Shown: piece by piece, positions 45,777 through 55,407 of the stretch
Position numbering within the stretch: position 1 is the first letter of the stretch
Layout: each line of letters opens with the position of its first letter
NCBI RefSeq assembly: GCF_012910785.2
Contig: NZ_WTVH02000010.1
Coordinates: 930,001-994,000, forward strand
Direction: 5' to 3'
Origin: Aromatoleum buckelii
GTDB taxonomy: Bacteria; Pseudomonadota; Gammaproteobacteria; Burkholderiales; Rhodocyclaceae
Length of the DNA: 64,000 nucleotides
Position numbers and translations under genes: made by a program
Notes under the pieces: generated by a model
The model's input: only the letters and a program-made list of their open reading frames with translations
Told to the model about the DNA's origin: nothing
Databases searched by the model: none

Positions 45777-46576
45777 TCGCGGCCTTTGTTCTGGTGACGC
45801 TGCTTGTCACGGTGCGGCCAGCCGCGGCGCACGCGCTTTCCGGGTCGCTGCCCGCAGGCTTTCCGCTGCTTCTGAGTGCGGGGCTGCTGGGAGCGGCGTG
45901 CGGGCTCTACGCCCTCGGGGCGCGACGGGTGCCGCCGGGCCTGGCGCAGGCGACGTGGTTTTGCGCCGCGATGGCGATCGGCGCGCTGGCCGCGTTCGGC
46001 CCGCTGGACCGCTGGGCGGAGGACAGTACGGCGCTGCATATGGTGCAGCACATGCTCCTCATCGTCGTGGTCGCGCCGCTTGGAGCGCTGGCCGGCCCCT
46101 TGCCGCAGTGGAGCGCCGCAACCGGTGCGCTATTGCGCCCCCTGTGGGCGACGATACTGCGCTGCGGCCGTCATCCGCTCGCGGCGGCGACGGTGCACGG
46201 CGCGCTGATCTGGATCTGGCACACCCCGCGCCTGTACCGGCTGGCGCTAGACGATCCGTGGTGGCACCTGATCGAGCATGTGTTGTTTGTCGCAAGCGGC
46301 TGGCTCTTCTGGTGGGCCGTCCTGTGCAGCCGCCGGTTCGCGCCGGCGCTGCTCGCGATCCTGCTGACGCTGATCCACACTGGGCTGCTGGGCGCGTTGC
46401 TGACTTTCGGCAGGGTATCGTTCTACGGCGATGCGCGCGCCCTCGAGGACCAGCAGCTGGCCGGGCTCATCATGTGGGTGCCGGGCGGCTTCGCCTATCT
46501 GGCCGCTGCCGGCTGGATCGTGTGGAGCCGGCTCGGCGAAGAAACGGCGCCAGCCGCGGTGCCGGCGCGGAATTGA
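45767..46576 (+). CDS. ctaG: Cytochrome c oxidase assembly protein CtaG (caa3 type)
   Basis: A 269-aa inner-membrane protein with an N-terminal signal-like segment and about seven helices. The caa3-type CtaG motifs HMVQHMLLIVVVAPL, WIWHTPRLYRLALDDPWWHLIEHV and QQLAGLIMWVPGG are present. The family is needed for copper-centre assembly of haem-copper oxidases. It overlaps the previous gene by 10 bp and ends the plus-strand cox operon. Confidence 0.87.
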   Translation: MRLIAAFVLVTLLVTVRPAAAHALSGSLPAGFPLLLSAGLLGAACGLYALGARRVPPGLAQATWFCAAMAIGALAAFGPLDRWAEDSTALHMVQHMLLIVVVAPLGALAGPLPQWSAATGALLRPLWATILRCGRHPLAAATVHGALIWIWHTPRLYRLALDDPWWHLIEHVLFVASGWLFWWAVLCSRRFAPALLAILLTLIHTGLLGALLTFGRVSFYGDARALEDQQLAGLIMWVPGGFAYLAAAGWIVWSRLGEETAPAAVPARN

Positions 46577-46616
46577 ATCCGCGAATGGCGTCGCCGGCTG
46601 TCGCGACCCCGCAGTG

Positions 46617-49157
46617 TCAGCCGCCTGGCGTCGCCAGCCTCGACCAGCGCTCTCCCGCTTTCGCGTAACGGTCCCACGCGCCGTAGTGACTTTCGACTGC
46701 GCCGCGCGGCAAGGCCAGCGCGACCAGCAGCAGACCAATGATCGAAACCGTCGCGGTACCCAGGCCGGTATAGCCGTCGAGAAGCCAGGGCGCGAGCAGC
46801 AGCCAGGCGCCGAAAGCGGCGTTGATGAAGCGCAACGGCCGCGCGACTTCGGCAAGCGCCATGATCGAAAAGGTGATCACCAGCGCGCCGACGACATGGT
46901 CGTTGTCGGCCGCTGTGCCGGTCGCGTCGAACAGCAGCCGGCTGAGCATGAGGACCGCCCCGAGGACGATGCTGAGCGACAGCGTCCACGGCACGGTCAC
47001 GCCGCCCTTGAGCATTTCGCGCAGCACCACCGGCGCGCGTTCCTCGAAATTGTCCGAATAGTCCGCGCTTCCGCCGTCGATGGTGTCGCCGTGCAGCAGC
47101 ACGTGCCACAGCCACTTCCCTTGCCGGCGGCGCTCCTTGAGAAACTGGAGAGTCGCGAGGATCTCGTCGAAGGAGTACGGGATTTGCAGCAGCATCGCCG
47201 CGGCGGCGACGAGGCACAGCGTGCACCACGTGCCGATCACGACCGGCTGGATGATGATGAAAAAAATGCTCACCGCGCCAAGCGGGACGATCAGCACACC
47301 GAACAGCAGCACCAGCCACGGCAGCGTGCGCCAGCGCCGCTTGTCGCCGATGATCCCGGTGACGATCTCGAGCACATAGACGGCCGCGCCGAGGCCGGCG
47401 TCGGAAACCGGCCACGCTTCGGAAACCGAAGACGTGATGATGCGTTCGGTGCCGTCGCCGAAGAACGGATCCCCCGCTGCGGGGATATGCCCGAGTTGGA
47501 ACGCGGCCAGATAGCGCGAGATGAACAGGCCCACCAGGGCCAGCGCGATGATCGGAATGCGCTGGTTCCACGACGACGGGCTGTAGTCCCAGCCGGGAGG
47601 CGTGTCCGGCCCGGCCAGACGCGCAACCGGGCCGATGCCCGGTGTCGAGGGCACGCCGACCGCGAACAGGATCACCAGCGCTCCGACGAGCGTATCGTTG
47701 GCATAGGCGACGGCGCTCGGGCTCCAGAACACCAGTGGCGCGAACAGCAGCCAGGTACCGACGGCGGCAGTCGCCCAGCGCGCCCACGCGATGCGCCGCG
47801 ACAGCGAGGCCAGCGCGAAGGCGGTGATCAGCAGTCCGCTGACGATGTCGCTGGCGGTCATCCAGGTGTCGGACAGGACGAGGCCGCGCTGGTTGGGCGC
47901 GACGAGTTCGCCGGGCTCCATCCAGCGATCGGCGAGTCCGAAGATGAACGGGCACGAAACGAGCCACAGGCCGAGCGCCGCGTTCGCGAAATGGCACCAG
48001 ATCGTCTGTCGGTGTTCGCGCCGATCGAGCGCGTCGTATTCGGCGAGGAGCTGCGCCTCGGGCTGCGGCTGCGCCGCCAGATCCTCGAGCCACAGCGGCA
48101 GCGGAATGTGGTTCGCCTTGTACCAGGCAGCCGGGCTTTGCCTGAGCCGGCCGATCATTTTCGGCAGGACCCGGCGTAGGCTGTGCTGCGGCCGCCAGCC
48201 GAGGAGCTCGGTCGCCCGCGAGATGTCGAGCTCGTAGTGGTCGTCCGCGAGCCACACCATGAACGGCTGGATGAAGGGCTCGATGCCGCGGTCGATTGCG
48301 TCCGGAGTGACTTTTTCGACGACGTCCTGCGCCCACGCGCCGGTCGCGGCGACGGGTTTGGGTATCCGCCGCGTTCCCCACGGCTCGCCGTGGATGAGCT
48401 GCCCGATCAGGTTCTGCAGCGACTCGTAGCTTTCGGTCACCGGCTCGCCGAGGAGCAGCGTGGTTTCGTCCCCCAGTCCATGGCGTCTCTCGACGACGAG
48501 CCGAAACGCTTGGGCGACATCGTCCAGATGCACGAAAGTCTGGCCGTGGGTCGGATCGCCGGGGAAGACGTGGCCGAGCATCTGGCGCTCGTAGATGCGC
48601 TGGATCTGGTAGGCGAGCGACGGGACTTCGCAGTCGTCGGTGTAGACGCCGGCAATGCGCAGGATCACGGCCGGAATGCGCCCGCGCGTCGCGAGCACGG
48701 CCTCTTCGGCTTCGAGCTTCGATTGCGGGTACGGCCACTTCGGCGCGAGTTCGCTGTTCTCGTCGATCGGGGCGCCCGGCTCGGTCGGCGCGTGGACCAG
48801 CATCGTGCTCGCGTAGACGAACTGATCGACGTCGAAATCCTGCAGCGCCTCGAGCAGCCGGCGCGTGCCCTGCACATTCACTTCGTCGTATTTCGGATCC
48901 GGCTCGCCGGAAAAATCGTAATAGGCGGCGAGGTGAATGACCGAGGCGATATGCGTACCATGGCATTCGCGAAGGGTGCGACAGGCTGCCGCGAGCGCGT
49001 CAGGCGAAGTGAGGTCGACGTCGATGCAGTTGGCCGCCTGCTTGCAATCGCGCTCGAACCCGACGACGGCGAAGCGCTCCCCGAGCGCCGCGCCGATCGC
49101 GCTGCCGAGTCGGCCCGCGGAACCGGTGATGAGTACCAGCGGTTTCGTTGACGCCAT
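46617..49157 (-). CDS. NAD-epimerase / SPW-repeat / VKOR-like fusion
   Basis: An 846-aa fusion. Residues 7-330 are a short-chain epimerase/dehydratase: TGSAGRLG Rossmann motif and catalytic YPQSK (143-147). After a linker come SPW-repeat-like membrane helices (about 385-500), a VKOR-like four-helix domain (about 530-660) with the redox pair CTLC (645-648), and a second SPW-like module (about 720-820). The second cysteine pair of true VKORs is missing, so only the quinone-side CxxC remains. Redox exchange with quinone linked to a sugar-nucleotide-like enzyme is inferred. It lies 65 bp downstream of a pyruvate oxidase-like gene. Confidence 0.8.
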   Translation of the reverse strand: MASTKPLVLITGSAGRLGSAIGAALGERFAVVGFERDCKQAANCIDVDLTSPDALAAACRTLRECHGTHIASVIHLAAYYDFSGEPDPKYDEVNVQGTRRLLEALQDFDVDQFVYASTMLVHAPTEPGAPIDENSELAPKWPYPQSKLEAEEAVLATRGRIPAVILRIAGVYTDDCEVPSLAYQIQRIYERQMLGHVFPGDPTHGQTFVHLDDVAQAFRLVVERRHGLGDETTLLLGEPVTESYESLQNLIGQLIHGEPWGTRRIPKPVAATGAWAQDVVEKVTPDAIDRGIEPFIQPFMVWLADDHYELDISRATELLGWRPQHSLRRVLPKMIGRLRQSPAAWYKANHIPLPLWLEDLAAQPQPEAQLLAEYDALDRREHRQTIWCHFANAALGLWLVSCPFIFGLADRWMEPGELVAPNQRGLVLSDTWMTASDIVSGLLITAFALASLSRRIAWARWATAAVGTWLLFAPLVFWSPSAVAYANDTLVGALVILFAVGVPSTPGIGPVARLAGPDTPPGWDYSPSSWNQRIPIIALALVGLFISRYLAAFQLGHIPAAGDPFFGDGTERIITSSVSEAWPVSDAGLGAAVYVLEIVTGIIGDKRRWRTLPWLVLLFGVLIVPLGAVSIFFIIIQPVVIGTWCTLCLVAAAAMLLQIPYSFDEILATLQFLKERRRQGKWLWHVLLHGDTIDGGSADYSDNFEERAPVVLREMLKGGVTVPWTLSLSIVLGAVLMLSRLLFDATGTAADNDHVVGALVITFSIMALAEVARPLRFINAAFGAWLLLAPWLLDGYTGLGTATVSIIGLLLVALALPRGAVESHYGAWDRYAKAGERWSRLATPGG

Positions 49158-49222
49158 GAAACCCTCCTCGCGATCGGCACGCACAAGGCGGCCGGGTTGC
49201 GGAAAAAAGAACGGCGTCGCGC

Positions 49223-51019
49223 TCAGCCGGGTATCGATCCCGGCGGGAACAGGCTGTCCCAGCTTTCCTTGAAGCTGGCGACGACGATGCCGAGCGAGTC
49301 GGGGTCGCCGTGCAGCAGCGCCGACAGGTACGCTTTGGCCTGCTTCGCGCTGATGTGCGGGGGCAGCGGCGGCACGTCCGGGTCGGTGACCATCTCGAGG
49401 AGCGTGGGTCGGTCCGCGTGAAGCGCCGCGTCCCACGCCGCGCCGACCTGCTCCGGGTCGTCGACGCGAATGCCGCCCAAGCCCAGCAGCCGCGCGTATT
49501 CGGCGTACGGGAAATCGGGCACCGCCTGCGCGTCGATGAACTTCGGGTCGCCTTCCATGGCGCGCTGCTCCCAAGTGACCTGGTTGAGGTCGCCGTTATT
49601 GAGCACCATTACCGCGAGGCGCGGATCAGCCCACTCGCGCCACACTTTGGCGATCGTCACGAGCCCGTTGATGCCGTTCATCTGCATCGCCCCGTCGCCG
49701 ACCAAGGCGATCACCGGGCGGTCCGGGTGGGCGTATTTGGCCGCGATCGCGTACGGCACGGCCGGCCCCATCGTCGCGAGCCCCCCCGAGAGCGACGCCA
49801 TCATGCCGCGTCGCATCTTCAAGTCGCGCGCGTACCAGTTCGCCGCCGATCCCGAGTCGCACGTGAGGATGCAGCGCTCGGGCAGGCGCGGCGACAGCTC
49901 CCAGAACACGCGCTGCGGGTTGATCGGGTGCGCGGTGTTGAGCGCGCGGCCTTCGAGCACGCGCCACCACCGTTCGACACCGTGCTCGATCGTCGCGCGC
50001 CACGCGCGGTCCGGTTTCGCCACCAGATGCGGCAAGAGCCCTTGCAGCGTCTCCTTCGCGTCGCCAAGCAGCGCCACTTCCATCGGATAGCGCAGGTTGA
50101 GCATGCGCGGCTCGATGTCGATCTGCACGCCGCGCGCCTGGCCTTCCTTCGGCAGGAACTCCGAATACGGGAAACCCGAGCCGACCATCAGCAGCGTGTC
50201 GCAGTCGTTCATCAGGTCCCAGCTCGGCTTCGTGCCGAGCAGCCCGATCGCGCCGGTGACGAACGGCAGCTCGTCGGGCACGGCCGCTTTGCCGAGCAGC
50301 GCCTTGGCCACGCCCGCGCCGAGCCGCTCGGCGACTTCGATGATCTCGTCGGTCGCGTCGAGTGCGCCCGCGCCGACGAGCATCGCCACTTTCTGCCCGG
50401 CGTTGAGGATCGCGGCCGCGCGCCCGAGATCGTCCTCGCGCGGCACGATGCGAATCCCCGTGTAGCCGATGCCCGAATGGACTGTGCCGTGCTCGCGCGG
50501 CGGCGCCTGGTAGGGCAGATCCTGGACGTCGTTGGGGAAGATGATGCAGGTGACGGTGCGCCGGTCGCGGGCGATGCGCATCGCCCGATCGACGACGTGG
50601 CGCACCTGCTCGGGCACCGTCACCATGTGCACGAACTCGTGCGCGACGTCCTTGAAGAGCGACAGCAGGTCGACTTCCTGCTGGTAGTCGCCGCCGAGCG
50701 CGGCGCGGCTTTGCTGACCGACGATCGCGACGACCGGCTGGTGGTCGAGCTTCGCGTCGTAGAGGCCGTTCAGGAGATGGATCGCGCCGGGGCCCGAAGT
50801 CGCGAGGCACACGCCGACTTCGCCGGTGAATTTCGCGTGCGCGCACGCCATGAACGCCGCGAGCTCCTCGTGGCGCGCCTGCACGAAGCGCAGCCCTTCG
50901 CCGTAGCGCCCGAACGCGCCCATGATGCCGTTGATGCCGTCGCCCGGATAGCCGAATACCCGCTGCACGCCCCACGCCGACAGGCGCTGGAGCAGGAAGT
51001 CGCCGACTGTGTCGCTCAT
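49223..51019 (-). CDS. Thiamine-pyrophosphate enzyme, pyruvate oxidase-like
   Basis: A 598-aa cytoplasmic TPP enzyme. The N-terminal Pyr domain has the catalytic Glu in QARHEELAAFMA and the flavin-like segment GDYQQEVDLLSLFKDVAHEF; the C-terminal domain has the TPP-binding GDGAMQMNGINGL...NNGDLNQVTWEQ. The overall sequence fits the 'thiamine pyrophosphate-requiring enzyme' group close to PoxB. A C-terminal lipid-binding helix as in E. coli PoxB is suggested by LSALLHGDPDSLGIVVASFKES but is unproven. Pyruvate to acetate is the likely reaction, which would feed acetyl-CoA synthetase; acetolactate synthesis is an alternative. Confidence 0.84.
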   Translation of the reverse strand: MSDTVGDFLLQRLSAWGVQRVFGYPGDGINGIMGAFGRYGEGLRFVQARHEELAAFMACAHAKFTGEVGVCLATSGPGAIHLLNGLYDAKLDHQPVVAIVGQQSRAALGGDYQQEVDLLSLFKDVAHEFVHMVTVPEQVRHVVDRAMRIARDRRTVTCIIFPNDVQDLPYQAPPREHGTVHSGIGYTGIRIVPREDDLGRAAAILNAGQKVAMLVGAGALDATDEIIEVAERLGAGVAKALLGKAAVPDELPFVTGAIGLLGTKPSWDLMNDCDTLLMVGSGFPYSEFLPKEGQARGVQIDIEPRMLNLRYPMEVALLGDAKETLQGLLPHLVAKPDRAWRATIEHGVERWWRVLEGRALNTAHPINPQRVFWELSPRLPERCILTCDSGSAANWYARDLKMRRGMMASLSGGLATMGPAVPYAIAAKYAHPDRPVIALVGDGAMQMNGINGLVTIAKVWREWADPRLAVMVLNNGDLNQVTWEQRAMEGDPKFIDAQAVPDFPYAEYARLLGLGGIRVDDPEQVGAAWDAALHADRPTLLEMVTDPDVPPLPPHISAKQAKAYLSALLHGDPDSLGIVVASFKESWDSLFPPGSIPG

Positions 51020-51372
51020 GATCGTTCTCCGTCCCGGGCTTTCGGAATGCCGAACGCTGCAAGGCAGATGCCGGGAAGAAGATTCGGCCCGTCCGGACGG
51101 GGCTGGGGCGCTTCGGTGCGCGGAAAACGGATTGCCGCCAGTGCCGCCCGGGCCCTGCGCTGCCCGCGACTGCAGGCCTTCGCCGAAAAGGCTTGTCGAA
51201 GACGCACCCGGACTCCGGCCTTGGTGCGTGCTGCGTCTGCAGCTCGTCGCCCGGCTGAAAAAACTACAGCGCGTTGAAACAATTTCCCGTTCGCGGCAGC
51301 GGTGCCGGCGCTTGCGGCAAGGCTTTCACGAACGGCTGCGGCGAGGGGAAGCCGGAAAGGCACCTGCGCGCG
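51020..51372. other. Intergenic, no gene recognised
   Basis: This GC-rich stretch has an open minus-strand frame of 115 codons (51016-51363) of Ala/Arg-rich composition that overlaps the neighbouring gene start, lacks a good ribosome site and looks like nothing known. I treat it as non-coding; it probably carries the promoter of the pyruvate oxidase-like gene. Confidence 0.4.
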
Positions 51373-51711
51373 TCACCTTGGCGCCAGCCCGTCGGTCTTG
51401 GCTGCCATGATGAAATCGTTGTCGTGGAGACCGTTTATCTTCTTCGTCTGCCACGTCACGCGGGCCCAGCCCCAGCCAAAGCAGATGTCCGGGTGATGGC
51501 CCTCGGTTTCGGCCAGATCTCCGAGCTTCGCGACGAAGCTCATCGCGTCCTTGAAGTTGCCGAAAGTGAAGCTGCGCTCGATGCAGCGCCCGTCGTCCGA
51601 AAGGGTCCACGCCGGCGTCTGCGCCAGCTGGCGCTGGGCCTGCGCTTTCGTCAGTGGAGGCACGTCGCCGCGGCATGGCGTGCATGTCCTGGACTGTAGC
51701 TCATCGCTCAT
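51373..51711 (-). CDS. phhB: Pterin-4a-carbinolamine dehydratase
   Basis: A 112-aa enzyme that recycles the 4a-hydroxytetrahydrobiopterin formed by phenylalanine hydroxylase. The signature EGHHPDICFGWGWARVTWQTKKINGLHDNDF contains the catalytic histidine pair HHPD and the conserved Trp and terminal His-x-x-D. Length agrees with the family. No phenylalanine hydroxylase gene is next to it, so it may also act in molybdopterin-related or regulatory pathways. Confidence 0.9.
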   Translation of the reverse strand: MSDELQSRTCTPCRGDVPPLTKAQAQRQLAQTPAWTLSDDGRCIERSFTFGNFKDAMSFVAKLGDLAETEGHHPDICFGWGWARVTWQTKKINGLHDNDFIMAAKTDGLAPR

Positions 51712-51923
51712 GTCGGGATTCCTCCAAAGACGAGTCCGATGCGGGCGAACACAAACGCTGCGCCTCCCGACGAACGATCCAATGTAGATCGTCCCGGAGC
51801 AACGTTCAAATGCTGCAGCCGTCGAAGGCCGTAGGGACAAGGGTGGAAGCGGTTTTGAGCGTGGGCCTACAATGACCGGGAAGCAGATGTGAAACTTGAC
51901 GTTTGATCATATTGGACGGGTAC

Positions 51924-52454
51924 ATGTCGGAAGCAATGCTTTGCGCCGTCAAGGCCGATATCACCAGCCTGGCTGTAGACGCGATCGTCAACGCGGCCAA
52001 CGCGTCGCTGTTGGGCGGCGGAGGCGTGGATGGCGCCATTCACCGGGCAGCGGGCCCGGGTTTGCTCGCCGAATGCCGCACTCTCGGGGGCTGCAGGACA
52101 GGCGAGGCGAAGATCACGGGCGGCTACAATTTGCCGGCGCGTTACGTGATCCACACCGTCGGACCGGTCTGGCACGGCGGCCAGGATGGCGAAGATCGCT
52201 TGCTCGCTGCCTGCTATTCGCAGGCGCTCCGGCTCGCCCGAGAGCACGGCGTCGAGCGGATCGCGTTTCCGTGCATCAGCACGGGCGTCTATGGCTATCC
52301 GGCCGACCTCGCGGCAAAGATCGCCGTGAACATGGTACGGACGGCGCTGGAGGAGTCCGGCTCGCTCCGGGAAGTGATTTTCTGTTGCTTCAGTTCGGCG
52401 GATTTCACGCGCTACGACGCGTTGCTGTCGAGCGGTCCGGATCGAGCTCAGTAA
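51924..52454 (+). CDS. Macrodomain protein, O-acetyl-ADP-ribose deacetylase-like
   Basis: A 176-aa single macrodomain of the YmdB/MacroD type. The signature [24 protein letters not shown], the active-site region and the phosphate loop [10 protein letters not shown] are intact. It probably hydrolyses O-acetyl-ADP-ribose or removes mono-ADP-ribose from targets. The ATG at 51924 gives the family start; a TTG at 51903 is open too. No ADP-ribosyltransferase gene is adjacent, so it is not obviously part of a toxin pair. It overlaps the convergent ICMT gene by 7 bp. Confidence 0.9.
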   Translation: MSEAMLCAVKADITSLAVDAIVNAANASLLGGGGVDGAIHRAAGPGLLAECRTLGGCRTGEAKITGGYNLPARYVIHTVGPVWHGGQDGEDRLLAACYSQALRLAREHGVERIAFPCISTGVYGYPADLAAKIAVNMVRTALEESGSLREVIFCCFSSADFTRYDALLSSGPDRAQ

Positions 52455-52942
52455 ATGAACGGAATCAGCTTGCGCACCCGCTGCTGGTATTCGGTGTAGT
52501 GGGGGAAGCGTTCGGTCAGCCAGCGTTCCTCCCGTCTCGACTTGATGTCGAAGAACAGCCACAGCCCGGCGGCGTAAATCAGCGTCAGCCATCCGTGGAT
52601 GAACAGCGCCCAGCCGACCGCCATCAATATCAATCCGCTGTAAATCGGATGCCGCACCCATCGATACGGGCCGGTCACCACCAGCGTCGCGTGTTCCTTG
52701 GGATGGGGCAGGGGAGTGAGGTTGGAGCCGAGGTGCAGTGCCGCGGCGACTGACATCGCCAGTCCTGCAGCGATCAGCAAGGCGCCAACGACTGACGTGA
52801 CGGCGGCTGCGGTCTCCGGCCGGGGCGGCAGGCCGGGGGCGGTTCTCGGCCCGAACAGGATGAGGGCGATAAGGAACGCCTGCAGGACGACGAACCATTC
52901 GCCGCGACGGCCTCTCCACCAAGGCTGTTTCGCAGAATGCAT
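52448..52942 (-). CDS. Isoprenylcysteine/phospholipid methyltransferase-like membrane protein
   Basis: A 164-aa inner-membrane protein with four to five helices. The C-terminal [23 protein letters not shown] and [29 protein letters not shown] match the SAM-binding ICMT/PEMT family. Bacterial members often methylate lipid or small hydrophobic substrates; the substrate here is unknown. It stands alone and converges on the macrodomain gene. Confidence 0.83.
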   Translation of the reverse strand: MHSAKQPWWRGRRGEWFVVLQAFLIALILFGPRTAPGLPPRPETAAAVTSVVGALLIAAGLAMSVAAALHLGSNLTPLPHPKEHATLVVTGPYRWVRHPIYSGLILMAVGWALFIHGWLTLIYAAGLWLFFDIKSRREERWLTERFPHYTEYQQRVRKLIPFIY

Positions 52943-53210
52943 GTTTCCTTCTCCTTTCCGTCCATCCCGCGAGCGAGTATCGAAGTCGCCCTTGTCGAAT
53001 TCGCAATGCCGGTTGGAGGCACCCGGCAGCTTGATGGCAGTGCAGGATTCCGGCCCCGTTCCGGGATCGCCCGTCGGACTTCTGCGGCAAGATGGCACAA
53101 CAACGCCGACCTGTCCGCCTGGCGCCTGGCGCGCCTGGAAGGGATTATCCGCTGCCCGGCAAACGAACTACTATTGTCGCTGACACCCCCTTCGGCAAAG
53201 GAGTCGCGGC

Positions 53211-53936
53211 ATGTGCGGTCGCTACGCCCTCTATGACGCGATCTCGCGGTTGCGCGAGCAGTTCGGCTGCGATATCGATTCGCTGGTTCGAAACTTGCCT
53301 CCGCGCTACAACGCCGCGCCGACGCAGAGGCTGCCCGTCATCCGGCAGCTGGCTTCGGGTGAGCGGGTGGCGCATCTGCTGCGCTGGGGCCTGATTCCGT
53401 CCTGGGCGAAGGACGAGACGATCGGCGCGCGCCTGATCAACGCCCGCTGCGAGACGCTCGCCGAGAAGGCGAGCTTTCGCAACGCGTTCAAGAGCCGCCG
53501 CTGCCTCGTGCCGGCGTCGGGATTTTACGAATGGCAGAAGGTCGCGGGCGGAAAACAGCCGTATTTCATTCGTCCGGCGAATGACCGCCTGTTCGCTTTC
53601 GCAGGGCTATGGGAGCGCTGGAGCAAGCCCGACGGCGAGACGCTCGACACTTTCGCGATCATCACCACCGAGGCGAACGACGCGATGGGCGAGCTCCACG
53701 AGCGCATGCCTGTCATCGTCCCCGAGGAAGATTACGATCTGTGGCTGAGCAAGGAAACCCATCCCGAGCTGGTGCGCCGGCTGCTCGTGCCGTACGAGTC
53801 CGCTCTGGTCCGGATGCAGGCGGTGACGAAGCGCGTCGGCAACGTGCGCAATGAAGGCCCCGAACTCGTCGCGCCGCTCGAAGCTCCCTCCGACTCTGCA
53901 TTGCCGATCCGACATCATCGGGACGATGAGGCATGA
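53211..53936 (+). CDS. SOS response-associated peptidase (SRAP, YedK/HMCES family)
   Basis: A 241-aa protein that forms a covalent, protective link to abasic sites in single-stranded DNA. The catalytic Cys2 is exposed after removal of Met1 (MCGRYALY). YNAAPTQ, GFYEWQK (active-site Glu) and the His in ELHERMPVI complete the site. A purine-rich AAAGGAG-like sequence precedes the ATG. No LexA box was seen. It is a single gene between the ICMT-like gene and the glycosidase-like gene. Confidence 0.94.
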   Translation: MCGRYALYDAISRLREQFGCDIDSLVRNLPPRYNAAPTQRLPVIRQLASGERVAHLLRWGLIPSWAKDETIGARLINARCETLAEKASFRNAFKSRRCLVPASGFYEWQKVAGGKQPYFIRPANDRLFAFAGLWERWSKPDGETLDTFAIITTEANDAMGELHERMPVIVPEEDYDLWLSKETHPELVRRLLVPYESALVRMQAVTKRVGNVRNEGPELVAPLEAPSDSALPIRHHRDDEA

Positions 53937-54066
53937 CCTGGCCGAGCGCGACGGATTCGAGCATAGGCTGCGCGGTGGAGTTTTTTTGCGGTGCTTGGGT
54001 TTTTGCCGTTTTTCATGAATGCTCGACGTAGGGCCAGCCGAAATCGGAGCGAGGACGTTTGAGGGT

Positions 54067-55305
54067 ATGACGACAAGAAAGACTGCTTCCATCCGTTGTC
54101 TCGCTGCTGCGCTCGCGGCGGCATTCCTGTCTGCGCTGGCCCTGTCCGCATTGTCGGCAGATGTTCCCGTCGGGCAGTCACGGTGGCAGGGTGCGGCCTT
54201 CAGCAGCGACCGGATCGGGTTGAAGAAGCTCGCCGATGCAGGCGCTCGTGTCGTGCGAGTGTACAGCGAGGCGGACGCGTGGGTGCTCGACGAGGCCGAG
54301 CGCCTCGGGCTGAAAGTGGTGATGGGACTGTGGGTGGCTCATCCGCGCCTGGGCTTCCGGCTCGACGATCCTGCGATGGTGCATGCGCAGGAGCAGCGCA
54401 TACGCGACTTTGTCATACGACATCGCAATCATCCTGCGCTGCTGGCTTGGGGGGTCGGCAACGAGGTGGAACTCGCGCAGCCGGAGCCGATGCCGGCCTG
54501 GCGCGAGGTGAACCGCCTGGCCGGTATCGTCAAGGGGGTCGATCCGGCGCACCCGACGTTGATGGTGGTGTCCGACAACAGCGACGAGAATCTCCGACGG
54601 CTCGCTGATTGCTGCCCGAACGCGGATCTGCTGGGCGTCAACGCTTTCGGCGGTTCCGTGTTCGAGATCGTGCGCCGGCTGCAAGCGGCAGGCGTCGCCA
54701 AACCGATCGTGATCGCCGAGTTGGGCCCGCTCGGTCAATGGCAGGCCGGACGCAAGCCTTGGGGCGCGCCGGTGGAGCCCACCAGCACCGAGAAAGCGGT
54801 CTATTTTCGCGATGCGCTCGACCATCTCGCCCGCGAGCCGCAAGTCGTCGGCGTTTTCCCGTTCCTGTGGGGCGCGAAGCAGGAACAGACCGAAACCTGG
54901 CACGGCCTTCTGCTGCCCGATGGCAGCCTCACTGCGATGACCGATGCGCTAAGCCGTGCGTGGGGCAAGCGGGTGCCCGAGTCCGCTCCGGTGATCCACG
55001 GCATTGGCATTGCCGCCGACGAATTCGCGCCAGGGCAGGAAATCTCGGCCGGCGTCGACGCAGTATCCTTCGACGGATCGACGTTAACCACCGAATGGAA
55101 GGTGTTGGCCGAGAGCCCCGGCTGGAAGCCGGATTCCGATACGGAGCCTGTTCCCGCCCGTGTTCCGGTGCAGACGCTGCAGGCCGATGCCGCCACTGTC
55201 CGCTTTGTGGCCCCCCGCGAGCCCGGCCCCTACCGGCTCTTCATCACCCTGCGCGACCGCAACGGCAAGGCTGCGACGGCAAACCTGCCGTTCTTGGTGC
55301 GGTGA
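54067..55305 (+). CDS. Secreted glycoside hydrolase-like protein (clan A)
   Basis: A 412-aa exported protein. A signal peptide (about 1-31, ending LSA-DV) precedes a TIM-barrel (about 35-305). Glu133 in WGVGNEVE is the predicted acid/base and Glu218 in IVIAELGP the predicted nucleophile, the spacing of retaining clan A enzymes (GH2/GH5/GH17-like). The C-terminal about 100 residues are beta-rich, like a carbohydrate-binding or Ig-like module. Substrate unknown. The start at 54067 (MTTRKTAS) gives the signal peptide. No sugar-transport genes are adjacent. Confidence 0.7.
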   Translation: MTTRKTASIRCLAAALAAAFLSALALSALSADVPVGQSRWQGAAFSSDRIGLKKLADAGARVVRVYSEADAWVLDEAERLGLKVVMGLWVAHPRLGFRLDDPAMVHAQEQRIRDFVIRHRNHPALLAWGVGNEVELAQPEPMPAWREVNRLAGIVKGVDPAHPTLMVVSDNSDENLRRLADCCPNADLLGVNAFGGSVFEIVRRLQAAGVAKPIVIAELGPLGQWQAGRKPWGAPVEPTSTEKAVYFRDALDHLAREPQVVGVFPFLWGAKQEQTETWHGLLLPDGSLTAMTDALSRAWGKRVPESAPVIHGIGIAADEFAPGQEISAGVDAVSFDGSTLTTEWKVLAESPGWKPDSDTEPVPARVPVQTLQADAATVRFVAPREPGPYRLFITLRDRNGKAATANLPFLVR

Positions 55306-55387
55306 GCCCCGTTGGCGGCCAGGATCACGGGGGAAGGACAGCCAGGTTGCAACCGAGCAACCGATGACCAACTACGGTGAACGTGAA

Positions 55388-55407
55388 GCGGGGGCCGAAG
55401 CCCCCGC
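55388..55407 (-). terminator. Hairpin ending the split ssrA
   Basis: GCGGGGGC-CGAA-GCCCCCGC forms an 8-bp GC stem with a tetraloop at the end of the minus-strand ssrA transcript. Only a few T residues follow (TTCACG), so termination may be leaky. Confidence 0.6.

Noticed and set aside
48183-49151. Plus-strand frame of 322 codons
   Set aside because: It is antisense to the epimerase domain, which has its Rossmann and YxxxK motifs.
51016-51363. Minus-strand ORF of 115 codons
   Set aside because: Ala/Arg-rich composition, overlap with the neighbouring gene start, no ribosome site and no recognisable family.
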